Source: an uncultured Eubacteriales bacterium (GTDB taxonomy: Bacteria > Bacillota > Clostridia > Peptostreptococcales > Anaerovoracaceae). From it: 22,896 nucleotides of DNA. The position numbers and the translations under genes are program-made. Below, piece by piece: positions 1 through 7,537 of this stretch; position 1 is the stretch's first letter, and every line of letters starts with the position of its first letter. The stretch spans positions 1-22,896 of the forward strand of contig CAJUEB010000008.1 of assembly GCA_910585135.1 (NCBI GenBank), written 5' to 3'. The notes under the pieces were generated by a model that was not told where the DNA came from, did no database searches, and saw only the letters and a program-made list of their open reading frames with translations.

Positions 1-642
1 TACATGAGCGTTTCATTTCCGAAACCACTGACCGAAAAGGAAGAGAAATATTATATTGACAAATACGAAAGTGGAGACGAGGAAGCGAAAAAAATCCTCA
101 TTGAACGAAATCTGAGGCTGGTAGCCCACGTGGCGAAAAAATATACGTCCCAAAGCCACACGATGGACGACTTCATATCGATCGGAACGATCGGCCTCAT
201 CAAGGCAGTAAACACTTATAGCAGCGATAAGGCCACACGGCTTGCGACTTATGCCGCAAGGTGCATCGAGAACGAAATCCTGATGAGCATACGCTCATCC
301 AAAAAAATCACATCTGAGGTATCCATCAACCTGCCCATCGGCATGGATAAAGACGGAAACGAAATCAGCCTTAACGATATTTTAGGGACAGAACCGGATG
401 CCATCATCGATGACATCAATATGAAAATACAGGTGCAGCATATGATCAAAGCCCTGGACCAGGTTTTGACAGAACGGGAAAAGAAAGTCCTCATTCACCG
501 CTACGGCATCCTGGGGACAATGCCAAGGACGCAGCGGGAAGTCGCTGCTTATCTGGGGATCAGCCGCTCCTATGTCTCGCGAATCGAAAAAAAGGCGCTG
601 GAAAAGCTGCGGAACCGATTATGGATGCAAAACACGACATAA
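1..642 (+). CDS. sigK: RNA polymerase sporulation sigma factor SigK, 5' end cut by the window edge
   Basis: This is a sigma-70 family factor that, in known spore formers, directs late mother-cell transcription for coat and cortex maturation. Counting from the ATG at base 4, region 2 covers roughly residues 30-101, with NLRLVAHVAKKY and LATYAARCIENEIL. Region 4 covers about residues 147-205, and its helix-turn-helix (TQREVAAYLGISRSYVSRIE) is nearly identical to Bacillus SigK. The codon before that ATG is an in-frame Tyr, and Y-M-x-x-S-FPKPL matches the internal YVKNNAFPQPL stretch of Bacillus SigK. The true start is therefore probably outside the window, and whether a pro-sequence or a skin-type insertion exists cannot be seen. 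It ends 23 bp from the convergent penicillin-binding protein gene, with no clear terminator between them. A SigK paralogue is possible but less likely. Confidence 0.9.
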   Translation, partial: YMSVSFPKPLTEKEEKYYIDKYESGDEEAKKILIERNLRLVAHVAKKYTSQSHTMDDFISIGTIGLIKAVNTYSSDKATRLATYAARCIENEILMSIRSSKKITSEVSINLPIGMDKDGNEISLNDILGTEPDAIIDDINMKIQVQHMIKALDQVLTEREKKVLIHRYGILGTMPRTQREVAAYLGISRSYVSRIEKKALEKLRNRLWMQNTT

Positions 643-665
643 GCGGGCGGCGCGCATTGTCCTCC

Positions 666-2294
666 TTATGCCAGCGTCGGCATGCTGTAGCTGCCCGAGT
701 CCTCCAGGTATTCAACGATCTTCTGAAAAACAGGACCGGCAGAACCTGCACCTGACGCACCGCCCTCCACCAATACGGTAATCGTATATTCCGGTTCTTC
801 ACAAGGCGTATAGCCCGTAATCCAGCCATGCGTCTTGCCGTCTTCTTTTGCCCCATACTCAGCCGTTCCCGTCTTGACCGCAGCCCTGGGTTTCCCATCC
901 GCACCCATCAAGCCAAGATTTTTCGCCGTGCCTTTTTCGCATACCATCTCCATCATATCGCCAATCTGCGATGCTGTTTGCTGCGATAACACCTGGTTCT
1001 GCGCTTTTTCCTCCTCCATCAAAAGATGAACGCCCGGATCGTTCCCCCCGTTTGCGATCACGTTGGTCATGGCTGCGATCTGTAGCGGCGTCACCAGCGT
1101 TTGTCCCTGCCCGATCGAAAGATTTCCGATCGCGTCCCCGTACCGTTCCTGCTTTGTCATCAAATGCCCTTTGCTCGCCTGCGGATATCCGTCAAGCGCA
1201 TTCTTTCCAAGTCCCATGGACGCTGCTGTTTCGATAATGGCATCCGCTCCGACTTCCTGCCCTAGCTGGACAAAGTAGCTGTTGCACGACTGGGCAAAGG
1301 CATCCGAAAACGTGATTTCCCCATGCCCTGTCGCTCCGCCCGTTTCGCAGCCGATGGACAAAGTTCCGGCCTGTACCGTGCCGCCGCAAAAAAATGATTG
1401 GTTTAAATCAATGCCCGCCTCTAAAGCTGCCGCCGCAACGACGATTTTAAACACCGATCCGGGCGCATATTCCCCTTGCGTCGCCTTGTTCATCAATTCA
1501 TTTCCTGCGCTTTCCATGTATTCATCGACATGATTGGGGTCAAAATCAGGCGTGCAGGCCATCGCCGCCACGCCCCCGCTGCGGCTGTCCAGCACGACGA
1601 CAGCACAATCCTTGCCGCTTTCATCAATAATCTCTTCTACCGCGTTTTGCAGCTGCTTATCGACCGTAGTCCTGATTCCTTCCTTAACATAGGAATCCTT
1701 TTCATCATCCGAGGTGATGATCAGCCCCCTGCCCGGCAGGATATTGCCCTTTACATCTGCCACCGCATAGATCCTCCTGTTGAGTCCGGAAAGCTGTTTA
1801 TCATACATCAATTCAAGGCCCGCCGCCCCGGAAGCATCCTGCCTGTTGACATATCCGATCAAATGAGGCGCAAGCTGGTTCTCGCTATACCGGGACGAGG
1901 CCTGTAAAATGTACGCATGGTGCTGCTCAATAAGCGCCTGACCGATTTTTTTGTCGTAATCCTGCGAAGAATATACATAATATCCTTTATTGTCACTGCT
2001 GACCTCCTGCGCATCGATCTGCGCTAACAACCCGGCTGCCTTTTGATCAAAATCCGCTTCTTTGATGATGTACACAAAATGCTTTTGATCCGCCACGAGC
2101 GCCGCACCGTTTTTATCATAAATAATGCCCCTGGTGTTGCTTCCTTCCAGGGAAATCAAGGACTGCGCCCTGGTAGCGGCGGAAAGCTCCTCGCCGCCTG
2201 CAAGCTGGATATAAGCAAGGCGAAGCACGAGCGCAACGATCAATGCGCCCAGGAAGATCATAATCCGTTTCATGTTTTTCTTTTCTAGCTCCAT
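666..2294 (-). CDS. Class B penicillin-binding protein (FtsI/SpoVD/PBP2-type transpeptidase)
   Basis: This 542-residue D,D-transpeptidase cross-links peptidoglycan outside the membrane. A signal anchor (KRIMIFLGALIVALVLRLAY) is at about residues 9-28. A dimerisation region follows, with the GLE(L)MYD segment seen in class B PBPs. The three catalytic motifs of the penicillin-binding fold are present: S280-V-F-K283, S336-C-N338 and K474-T-G476. The family signature IGQGQTLVTPLQIA is also visible. I chose the ATG at 2294 (MELEKK) because AGGGAGG lies five bases upstream; a reading frame 12 codons longer has no such site. The protein lacks the C-terminal PASTA repeats typical of SpoVD. No FtsW/RodA partner is next to it, so division, elongation or sporulation use cannot be decided. 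It has its own promoter with a palindromic operator-like site. Confidence 0.9.
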   Translation of the reverse strand: MELEKKNMKRIMIFLGALIVALVLRLAYIQLAGGEELSAATRAQSLISLEGSNTRGIIYDKNGAALVADQKHFVYIIKEADFDQKAAGLLAQIDAQEVSSDNKGYYVYSSQDYDKKIGQALIEQHHAYILQASSRYSENQLAPHLIGYVNRQDASGAAGLELMYDKQLSGLNRRIYAVADVKGNILPGRGLIITSDDEKDSYVKEGIRTTVDKQLQNAVEEIIDESGKDCAVVVLDSRSGGVAAMACTPDFDPNHVDEYMESAGNELMNKATQGEYAPGSVFKIVVAAAALEAGIDLNQSFFCGGTVQAGTLSIGCETGGATGHGEITFSDAFAQSCNSYFVQLGQEVGADAIIETAASMGLGKNALDGYPQASKGHLMTKQERYGDAIGNLSIGQGQTLVTPLQIAAMTNVIANGGNDPGVHLLMEEEKAQNQVLSQQTASQIGDMMEMVCEKGTAKNLGLMGADGKPRAAVKTGTAEYGAKEDGKTHGWITGYTPCEEPEYTITVLVEGGASGAGSAGPVFQKIVEYLEDSGSYSMPTLA

Positions 2295-2402
2295 CACTGC
2301 CTCCCTCGCAATCCAAACGACCCAGTGCAAGCCGCCTCATAGCCAGGCTGCCTGCAACCGATCTGCCCCAAATATTTACAGATCATTCGGAGCGGATCCC
2401 AG

Positions 2403-2419
2403 GATGTTCGCCGAACATC
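2403..2419. promoter_or_regulatory. Perfect 17-bp palindrome, candidate operator
   Basis: The sequence GATGTTCGCCGAACATC has 8-bp arms around one central base. It overlaps the predicted -10 element and start point of the penicillin-binding protein promoter, the classic place for a repressor site. The arms contain CGAACAT, which resembles the PurR-box core, but the arrangement differs from a normal PurBox pair. It is also not the GAAC-N4-GTTC order of a Gram-positive LexA box. The regulator is unknown. Confidence 0.5.
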
Positions 2420-2445
2420 TTAAACAAACAGAAATACCAAAACAA
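2417..2445 (-). promoter_or_regulatory. Sigma-A-like promoter of the penicillin-binding protein gene
   Basis: On the minus strand a -35 TTGTTT (2440-2445) is followed after exactly 17 bases by a -10 TAAGAT (2417-2422). It sits about 120 bases upstream of the chosen ATG. The match is moderate, but the spacing is ideal and a palindrome overlaps the -10. Confidence 0.45.
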
Positions 2446-2459
2446 TATTTCCCTCATAA

Positions 2460-2505
2460 AATAAAACGACTCCCCTGCATGATATTTTCTCCATGCAAAG
2501 GAGTC
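2460..2505 (-). terminator. Intrinsic terminator of the nrdR-cmk-DUF1015 operon
   Basis: GACTCC and TGCATG (2468-2481) pair with CATGCA and GGAGTC (2492-2505), with a 2x2 internal mismatch. On the minus strand the stem is followed by a T-rich stretch (GTTTTATTTTAT). It lies about 120 bases downstream of the DUF1015 stop codon and just upstream of the next promoter. Confidence 0.6.
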
Positions 2506-2520
2506 TTATACCGTATTTAT

Positions 2521-2632
2521 CGCATTCGCTGATTTCAGGCCGCGCCTGTTTCAGGCCATGCTGTTTTCGAACCGCGTCGATCCCAAATCGTTCTTATTTC
2601 CGACCGTACTGATCCCAGATCATGCTCATTTC
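2521..2632 (-). repeat. Degenerate 32-bp tandem array at the 3' end of the DUF1015 gene
   Basis: Read on the minus strand, three consecutive 32-bp units occupy 2601-2632, 2569-2600 and 2537-2568, followed by half a unit. Each unit begins GAAA, has a GATYTG-like middle and a CGG near its end. The first two agree at about 22 of 32 positions; the third is more diverged. The first unit contains the stop codon of the upstream gene. With the terminator and promoter above, this accounts for most of the 331-base gap. Confidence 0.6.
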
Positions 2633-3870
2633 AAGCTGTGAAGGAAAAGACCGCTCGCAAGCTTCGGTTCAAACCAAGTCGATTTTGGCGGCATCACCAT
2701 ATCGTTGTCCGCCACCGCAAGCAGATCCGTGATATCCACAGGATAGACCGCAAACGCCACCTTCATATCGCTGTCAGCCCTTTTTTTCAGCTCCGCAAGC
2801 CCCCGGATACCGCCCACAAAATCGATCCGCTGGTCGTTTCGCGGGTCAGCAACCCCCAAAATCGGTGCAAGCAGGTTATTTTGCAGGATAGAGACATCAA
2901 GAGAATCGATCACATGGTCAGGGATCATCTCATCTGCGGCAGTAAGCTTATACCACCTGCCATCCAAATACATGGAAAAAACGTGTTTCCTTTCTGGATA
3001 ATAGATTTCTTCCCCCATCTCTTCCACCGCAAAACCAGCCTTGCGGATCTTTGCCAGAAACGCCTGGACGCTATTGCCGTTCAGATCTTTTACGACCCTG
3101 TTGTAATCAAATATCTTCAAATCATTGTCAGGGAAAATTGCCGCCATAAAGAAATTAAATTCTTCTTCCCCCGTATAATCGGGATGCTCTTCGCGCCGCT
3201 TCATCCCCACCTTGCACGCCGATGCGCTTCTGTGGTGTCCATCCGCTATGTAAAGCGCGGAAAGCTCGCCAAACAGCGAGACCAGTCCCGCCACAAGTGC
3301 TTCATCGTCCATCACCCAGAGGATATGACGGATGCCATCCGCCGCTGTTACATCATATACAGGTTCGTTTGCCGCCGCGAACCCTTCCAGGATACTCCTG
3401 ATCCGCTTATCATCGCGATACGTTAAAAATACAGGTTCTGTATTGGCGTCGCAGACATCAAAATGATTGATCCTGTCCAGCTCCTTTTCCACTCGCGTGA
3501 ATTCGTGTTTTTTGATGATATTATCCCGATATTCATCGACAGACACGCAGGCTACGATCCCGGTCTGCACACGGCCGTCCATGATCTGCCTGTACAGATA
3601 GAGGGCTGGCCGCTCCTCCTGGATAAAAACGCCCTCCTGCAAATAACGCCCGATATTTTCCTTCGCCTTCTCATAGACTGATTCATGATACGGGTTTTCC
3701 TGCTCCGGCAGGTCGATCTCAGCCCTGCATATATGCAAAAAGCTATACGGATTCCCTGCTGCCATTTCCGCCGCTTCTTCCCTGTTCATCACATCGTATG
3801 GCAGCGAAATTACCTTCTGTGCAAATTCCTTGTTCGGCCTTATCGCCCGAAATGGTCTGACTGTCGCCAT
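2626..3870 (-). CDS. DUF1015 family protein
   Basis: This is a soluble 414-residue protein of the DUF1015 family (PF06245), for which I know no firmly established activity. Family hallmarks are the N-terminal VRPFRAIRP with SLPYDV shortly after, KHEFTRVEKELDRI at about residues 121-134, ADGHHRSASA at 209-218, and a C-terminal MPPKSTWFEPKL segment. The conserved charged motifs suggest an enzyme with a nucleotide or phosphate ligand, but that is inference. Its ATG directly follows the cmk stop codon (TAAATG). Its ribosome-binding site AAGGAG lies inside the last codons of cmk, so the two are probably translationally coupled. In other Clostridia this family is often near serine-biosynthesis genes; none are visible here. 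Confidence 0.85.
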   Translation of the reverse strand: MATVRPFRAIRPNKEFAQKVISLPYDVMNREEAAEMAAGNPYSFLHICRAEIDLPEQENPYHESVYEKAKENIGRYLQEGVFIQEERPALYLYRQIMDGRVQTGIVACVSVDEYRDNIIKKHEFTRVEKELDRINHFDVCDANTEPVFLTYRDDKRIRSILEGFAAANEPVYDVTAADGIRHILWVMDDEALVAGLVSLFGELSALYIADGHHRSASACKVGMKRREEHPDYTGEEEFNFFMAAIFPDNDLKIFDYNRVVKDLNGNSVQAFLAKIRKAGFAVEEMGEEIYYPERKHVFSMYLDGRWYKLTAADEMIPDHVIDSLDVSILQNNLLAPILGVADPRNDQRIDFVGGIRGLAELKKRADSDMKVAFAVYPVDITDLLAVADNDMVMPPKSTWFEPKLASGLFLHSLK

Positions 3871-4521
3871 TTATCTGATCTCCTTTAATACGAATGCTAC
3901 TACTTCTTCAATTGAAAGTCCTGTCGTGTCTACTTCTATCGCATCCTCCGCTTTTCGCAGCGGATTGAGCTTCCTGGTCATATCGTTATGATCCCGCTTT
4001 TCGATATCGTTTAAAACCGCTTCAAAGGTTATCGTCTCTCCTTTTTCGCAAAGCTCCTTATGACGGCGCTCCGCCCGCTCCGCAGCCGAAGCGGTCAGGA
4101 AAAACTTGTATTCCGCATCCTTTAACACATTCGTTGCGATATCCCTGCCGTCCATGATCACGCTCTTCCTGCTGCCCATGCCGCGCTGGATCTCCACCAG
4201 CTTCTCCCGCACCGGCAGGAGCGCCGAACAGACTGACGCCATCTTCGAAATCTCTGACGTCCTGATCACATCATTGACAACAGCCCCATCCAGAATAATA
4301 TCCCCGCGGACAAAATCGATATCCGTATCGTCCAGCATGGCGCGAAGCGCTGCTTCATCATCCGCAGCGATGCCGTCCCGCTTCATCTTGTATCCCACGG
4401 CGCGGTACATCGCGCCCGTATCGATATAATCGATCCCCAGTTTCTTTGCCACTTCCTTGGCGATGGTGCTTTTGCCTGCACCGCTCGGCCCGTCGATCGC
4501 AATTCTTAACATATCCTTCAT
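3871..4521 (-). CDS. cmk: Cytidylate kinase
   Basis: This cytoplasmic kinase phosphorylates CMP and dCMP with ATP, feeding CTP and dCTP pools. The P-loop GPSGAGKS is at residues 11-18, followed by the family's DTGAMYRAV segment. GRDIATNVL and the lid region with RRHKEL and RDHNDMTR carry the conserved arginines. At 216 residues its length is normal. I chose the ATG at 4521 (MKDMLRIAIDG) because GAGGAAA lies about nine bases upstream. A GTG five codons earlier has only a weak site, and a third in-frame ATG lies three codons later. It sits between nrdR, 20 bases upstream, and the directly adjoining DUF1015 gene, in one operon. Confidence 0.95.
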   Translation of the reverse strand: MKDMLRIAIDGPSGAGKSTIAKEVAKKLGIDYIDTGAMYRAVGYKMKRDGIAADDEAALRAMLDDTDIDFVRGDIILDGAVVNDVIRTSEISKMASVCSALLPVREKLVEIQRGMGSRKSVIMDGRDIATNVLKDAEYKFFLTASAAERAERRHKELCEKGETITFEAVLNDIEKRDHNDMTRKLNPLRKAEDAIEVDTTGLSIEEVVAFVLKEIR

Positions 4522-4541
4522 CCCGGATTTCCTCACTTCTT

Positions 4542-5000
4542 TTATTTTTTGTTCACAAGTAATTTTTCGATTTCTGCCACAAACGTATTAATGTCGGTAA
4601 ACTGCCTGTACACCGATGCAAAGCGCACATAGGCCACTTCGTCCAGCTCCTTGAGGCGCTCCATGACAAGCTCTCCGATGAAGGTGCTTTCCACTTCCTT
4701 TTCCATCATGTTGTTGAGACCGCGCTCGATTTCTTCCACGATTTTTTCCATTTCCGTCAAGGAAACGGGACGCTTTTCACAAGCTCTTATAATACCGTTC
4801 AGCAGCTTGCTGCGGTCAAATGCCTGACGGCTGCCATCCTTTTTGATCACCATCAGAATCATTTCCTCCACCTTCTCATAGGTGGTAAAACGCCTTCCGC
4901 AGGCTTCACATTCTCTTCTTCTCCTTATGGCATGTCCATCCTCAGTATGTCTTGAATCAATAACTTTACTATCCTCGTTTTCACAATATGGGCATCTCAT
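4542..5000 (-). CDS. nrdR: Transcriptional repressor NrdR
   Basis: NrdR represses ribonucleotide reductase genes when its ATP-cone domain is loaded with dATP and ATP. The 152-residue protein starts MRCPYC. It has a zinc ribbon from C3, C6, C31 and C34 (CEACGRRFTTYE), then an ATP cone from about residue 49 (VIKKDGSRQAFDRSKL). AAGGAGG lies seven bases before the ATG. It is the first gene of an operon with cmk and the DUF1015 gene. No ribonucleotide reductase gene is in the window. Two NrdR-box-like sites in its own promoter region suggest autoregulation. Confidence 0.96.
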   Translation of the reverse strand: MRCPYCENEDSKVIDSRHTEDGHAIRRRRECEACGRRFTTYEKVEEMILMVIKKDGSRQAFDRSKLLNGIIRACEKRPVSLTEMEKIVEEIERGLNNMMEKEVESTFIGELVMERLKELDEVAYVRFASVYRQFTDINTFVAEIEKLLVNKK

Positions 5001-5020
5001 CGGGAAACCTCCTTACCGGA

Positions 5021-5077
5021 TATCAATATATTTTATGAAGAAATGATAACAATTATTAATTGTACTACATATTGTGG
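5021..5077 (-). promoter_or_regulatory. Pair of NrdR-box-like sites
   Basis: Compared with the published consensus ACACWATATATWGTGT, the minus-strand 16-mer at 5062-5077 (CCACAATATGTAGTAC) matches 12 positions. The one at 5021-5036 (ATAAAATATATTGATA) matches 11, including the whole central core. The first lies within the promoter from the spacer into the -10. The second lies in the leader. They are 41 bp apart, about four helical turns, which would put both on the same DNA face. Assignment by eye only. Confidence 0.4.
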
Positions 5078-5087
5078 TTTTTGCCAA
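5059..5087 (-). promoter_or_regulatory. Sigma-A-type promoter of nrdR-cmk-DUF1015
   Basis: On the minus strand -35 TTGGCA (5082-5087) and -10 TACAAT (5059-5064) are separated by exactly 17 bases. Each hexamer differs from consensus at one position. The promoter lies in the AT-rich region just upstream of nrdR. Confidence 0.65.
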
Positions 5088-5213
5088 GTCCTAGCAAAAA
5101 TTTGTGTTTTTCATGGCGGGAATTTATGTTTTCATCAGAATAATGAAAACCACGCACCTCTCACTTCGTTTCAGCGCAAGCCATGATGAAAATCTATTTG
5201 TCAGGTACATCAC

Positions 5214-5462
5214 TCAATCGATAATCGGCGGCACGTCTACCAGGATCACATCCTCCCCGATCGTCTTCACATGCTTCCATTTGATTACAAAATCGCTCGT
5301 CTCCCTGCCAAACAGCTTCATGAATCCCTTATCTCCCGGCAGTACAATCCCGTCAATCCTACCTTCCTTTAAGTTTATTTCAATGTCGCATACGAATCCC
5401 ATGCTCTTTCCATCATAAATGTTGATGACCTCCTTGTTCCTGATATCCTCCGTATTCAGCAT
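5214..5462 (-). CDS. YlmC/YmxH family PRC-barrel sporulation protein
   Basis: This 82-residue protein has the PRC-barrel fold: the strands around INIYDGKSMGFVCDIEINLKEGRIDGIVLP match the pattern of YlmC/YmxH proteins, which are found in spore formers. The family is annotated as sporulation-related, but its molecular role is not settled. AAGGAGG is followed by seven bases and the ATG. The gene stands alone between nrdR and the symporter, all on the same strand. I see no good intrinsic terminator after it, only a T-poor hairpin (GTTTTCAT pairing with ATGAAAAC) near 5130-5152. Confidence 0.85.
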   Translation of the reverse strand: MLNTEDIRNKEVINIYDGKSMGFVCDIEINLKEGRIDGIVLPGDKGFMKLFGRETSDFVIKWKHVKTIGEDVILVDVPPIID

Positions 5463-5490
5463 CTGCGATCCTCCTTTTCTCTCGTTTCTA

Positions 5491-5520
5491 ATATATATGC
5501 CTGCTTGTCTTTTTTATGAC
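5491..5520 (-). promoter_or_regulatory. Possible promoter of the PRC-barrel gene
   Basis: On the minus strand GTCATA (5515-5520) and CATATATAT (5491-5499) precede the gene. The arrangement resembles a sigma-E promoter as much as a sigma-A one, which would fit a sporulation gene. Both matches are loose. Confidence 0.25.
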
Positions 5521-5633
5521 AGGAAAACAAAGAAGTCCCGCACGCCAGGAAAGCGGATGCCATCAAACAGGACATATCGAAAAATTTCCCGCATCAAAAA
5601 AATCCGCACGATTACCAAAGGAGCATGACAACG

Positions 5634-5676
5634 AAAAAAGTCCCGCAACATCGGATCAAATCCGATGAAACGGGAC
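5634..5676 (-). terminator. Strong intrinsic terminator of the symporter gene
   Basis: GTCCCG-CAA-CATCGGAT (5640-5656) pairs with ATCCGATG-AAA-CGGGAC (5660-5676), leaving a 3-base loop and a small internal loop. On the minus strand the stem runs into six T residues (5634-5639). It lies about 50 bases downstream of the symporter stop codon. Confidence 0.85.
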
Positions 5677-5724
5677 CGTCGTAATTTTAATATGAAATGA
5701 TAAGGTTACAAGCATACATCCCCG

Positions 5725-7152
5725 CTACCCTTTGATCTGGCCGGAATCAAGCCGCTTGAAATAGCTCCTGGTTTCCGCCGCAATCACACCGCTTAGCGCA
5801 AGCAGTGCGATCAGGTTCGGCGCCGCCATGCACGCATTGAAGATATCAGCGATCGTCCATACGGCAGACAGCGTCAGGAACGGACCGATCAGTACGGCCA
5901 GGATGTAGAACCACCTGAATATCTTAACAGCCTTCATATTCCCGCCCGACAGGTATTCCAGGCTTCTTTCACTGTAGTAATCCCAGCCGAGGATCGTCGT
6001 AAATGCGAAGAACGCCAGCGCCACCATGAGAACTGCGCTTCCGATCTGAGGCGCCCACGGAAGGCCATCGCCAAATGCGACTGCCGTAACGTTGACCCCA
6101 TCAAGGCCATTGGCGATGGAATAATCATATGCACCCGATACCATGATCGTAAGACCCGTCATCGTACAGATGATAACCGTATCAAAGAATGTCCCCGTCA
6201 TCGAAACGAGTCCCTGTCTTACCGGCTCTTTCGTCCGGGCAGCAGCCGCTGCGATCGGCGCGCTTCCAAGGCCGGATTCATTCGAGAAAATACCCCTGGC
6301 AACGCCCTTTTGCATCGCCAGCATCAGCGCGCCAAGCGCACCGCCAGATGCTGCCCGAAGACCGAACGCACTGGCGAAAATCTCCGAAACCGCAGCCGGA
6401 ATTTTCTCGATATTATAAATCAAAATCACAACGGATATCCCGACATAAGCCACCGCCATAAACGGAACGATGACAGAGGATACACTCGCAATTCGCTGAA
6501 TCCCGCCGATAATGACCAAAGCTGCCAGCACAGCGACTACGATGGCCGTAATCACCACCGCCCATGAATAATCCGTTCCAAAAATGCTCACCGTATGCAT
6601 ATCATTGGGGTCAAAAAAGTTTTTGGTCGCCGAGGCAATGCCGTTTACCTGCGTAATCGTACCGATTCCCAAAAGACCCGCTCCGCATGCAAAGAACGCA
6701 AACAGCTTTGCAAGCCATTTCCAACCTTTCCCCATACCGTTTTCGATATAATAAAACGGTCCGCCGATAAACCTTCCATCTTCTTTAGAAACCCGGTACT
6801 TAACGGCAAGCAATCCTTCCGAATACTTGGTGGCCATACCGAAGCAAGCCGCCAGCACCATCCAGAACAAAGCCCCCGGTCCACCTGCAATAACAGCAGT
6901 GGCAACGCCGACGATATTCCCCGTACCGATCGTCGCCGCCAATGCAGTACATAAAGCGCCAAAGCTGGTTACTTCGCCTGCACCATCCGCTTCATTGCGA
7001 ACCATGTACTTCAATGCTTTTCCGAGCTTCCTGAATTGAAGCACGCCCAGCCGGATCGTCAAATAGATCCCGGTACCCATGATAAGCACGATGAGCGGAA
7101 CGCCCCATACAAGCCCATCGATCCATTCGAGGAATGCTGTGAATTTTTCCAT
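5725..7152 (-). CDS. Sodium:alanine/glycine symporter (AGCS family)
   Basis: This 475-residue integral membrane protein imports alanine or glycine together with sodium ions. The AGCS signature spans residues 72-98: AATIGTGNIVGVATAV followed by GGPGALFW. Further family segments are FIGGPFYYIENGMG and GIFSNESGLGSAPIAAAAA. About ten hydrophobic segments can be counted. The ATG follows AAGGAGA after about nine bases. The leader carries a glycine riboswitch and terminator, so glycine is the likely physiological substrate or signal. It is a single-gene transcription unit ending at the strong hairpin downstream. Confidence 0.95.
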   Translation of the reverse strand: MEKFTAFLEWIDGLVWGVPLIVLIMGTGIYLTIRLGVLQFRKLGKALKYMVRNEADGAGEVTSFGALCTALAATIGTGNIVGVATAVIAGGPGALFWMVLAACFGMATKYSEGLLAVKYRVSKEDGRFIGGPFYYIENGMGKGWKWLAKLFAFFACGAGLLGIGTITQVNGIASATKNFFDPNDMHTVSIFGTDYSWAVVITAIVVAVLAALVIIGGIQRIASVSSVIVPFMAVAYVGISVVILIYNIEKIPAAVSEIFASAFGLRAASGGALGALMLAMQKGVARGIFSNESGLGSAPIAAAAARTKEPVRQGLVSMTGTFFDTVIICTMTGLTIMVSGAYDYSIANGLDGVNVTAVAFGDGLPWAPQIGSAVLMVALAFFAFTTILGWDYYSERSLEYLSGGNMKAVKIFRWFYILAVLIGPFLTLSAVWTIADIFNACMAAPNLIALLALSGVIAAETRSYFKRLDSGQIKG

Positions 7153-7204
7153 TTCTAAATTTCTCCTTCTCCTAAAAAATATAAATCATACTTCCCGCGG
7201 TATT

Positions 7205-7235
7205 AAAAAAAAAGCCGATAAACTCGACTTTCCGG
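7205..7235 (-). terminator. Expression-platform terminator before the symporter
   Basis: On the minus strand CCGGAAAG pairs imperfectly with GTTTATCGG (one mismatch, wobbles) across a short loop. It is followed by one C and nine T residues (7205-7213). It lies between the glycine aptamer and the symporter ATG, as expected for transcriptional control. A second strong hairpin upstream (TCCCGAATG with CATCCGGGA near 7303-7330) could take part in the switch. Confidence 0.7.
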
Positions 7236-7376
7236 AGAGGACACAAATAATCAAACAAAACTCATCCCGCCAGCTTTGAACCAGCAGCGTACTTTGTTAT
7301 AATTCCCGAATGCCAGCAAGACATCCGGGACAGGTCATCATATCGTTTTAAAACAATTCCTGCATGATAAATGATC

Positions 7377-7480
7377 TGCTCTGTCCTTTTGCCTGAGAGA
7401 TTACACAGGATATCAGATCCGCGGGCTAATCCCGTGCGTACACCTTCGGCGCTCTTTTTTGAGACTCTCCAGAGAATCAC
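7377..7480 (-). promoter_or_regulatory. Glycine riboswitch, single aptamer
   Basis: Read on the minus strand, the conserved pieces of a glycine aptamer occur in the right order. These are CTCTGGAGAGTCTC (about 7460-7474), GCGCCGAAGGTG (about 7443-7454) and TCTCTCAGGCAAAAGGACAG (within 7376-7402). A second full aptamer is not visible on either side. The 3' side (about 7320-7376) instead offers a short hairpin (CAGATCAT with ATGATGACCTG) that could serve as the 'ghost' partner seen in singlet glycine riboswitches. With the terminator downstream it should control the symporter gene; on or off polarity cannot be read from sequence. Confidence 0.9.
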
Positions 7481-7488
7481 GGTTTTTT

Positions 7489-7517
7489 CCTGTCGCTGCG
7501 GATTCTCGCAGGACAGG
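7489..7517 (-). promoter_or_regulatory. 5' leader hairpin upstream of the aptamer
   Basis: CCTGTC-CTGCG pairs with CGCAG-(C)-GACAGG around a six-base loop, almost without mismatch. It sits between the predicted start point and the glycine aptamer and is followed by A residues, so it is not a terminator in this orientation. It may stabilise the transcript or help folding. Confidence 0.5.
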
Positions 7518-7537
7518 AAGATAAAACCAATGTATTA

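Noticed and set aside
2403..2419. The palindrome as a LexA (SOS) box
   Set aside because: The Gram-positive LexA site has GAAC before GTTC; here the order is reversed with a three-base centre.
4542..5000. Possible assignment as an anaerobic ribonucleotide reductase fragment because of the ATP cone
   Set aside because: Length, the four-cysteine N-terminal zinc ribbon and the complete frame identify NrdR.
7262..7480. A 72-codon minus-strand frame over the symporter leader
   Set aside because: It coincides with the glycine riboswitch, whose conserved RNA motifs explain the sequence.
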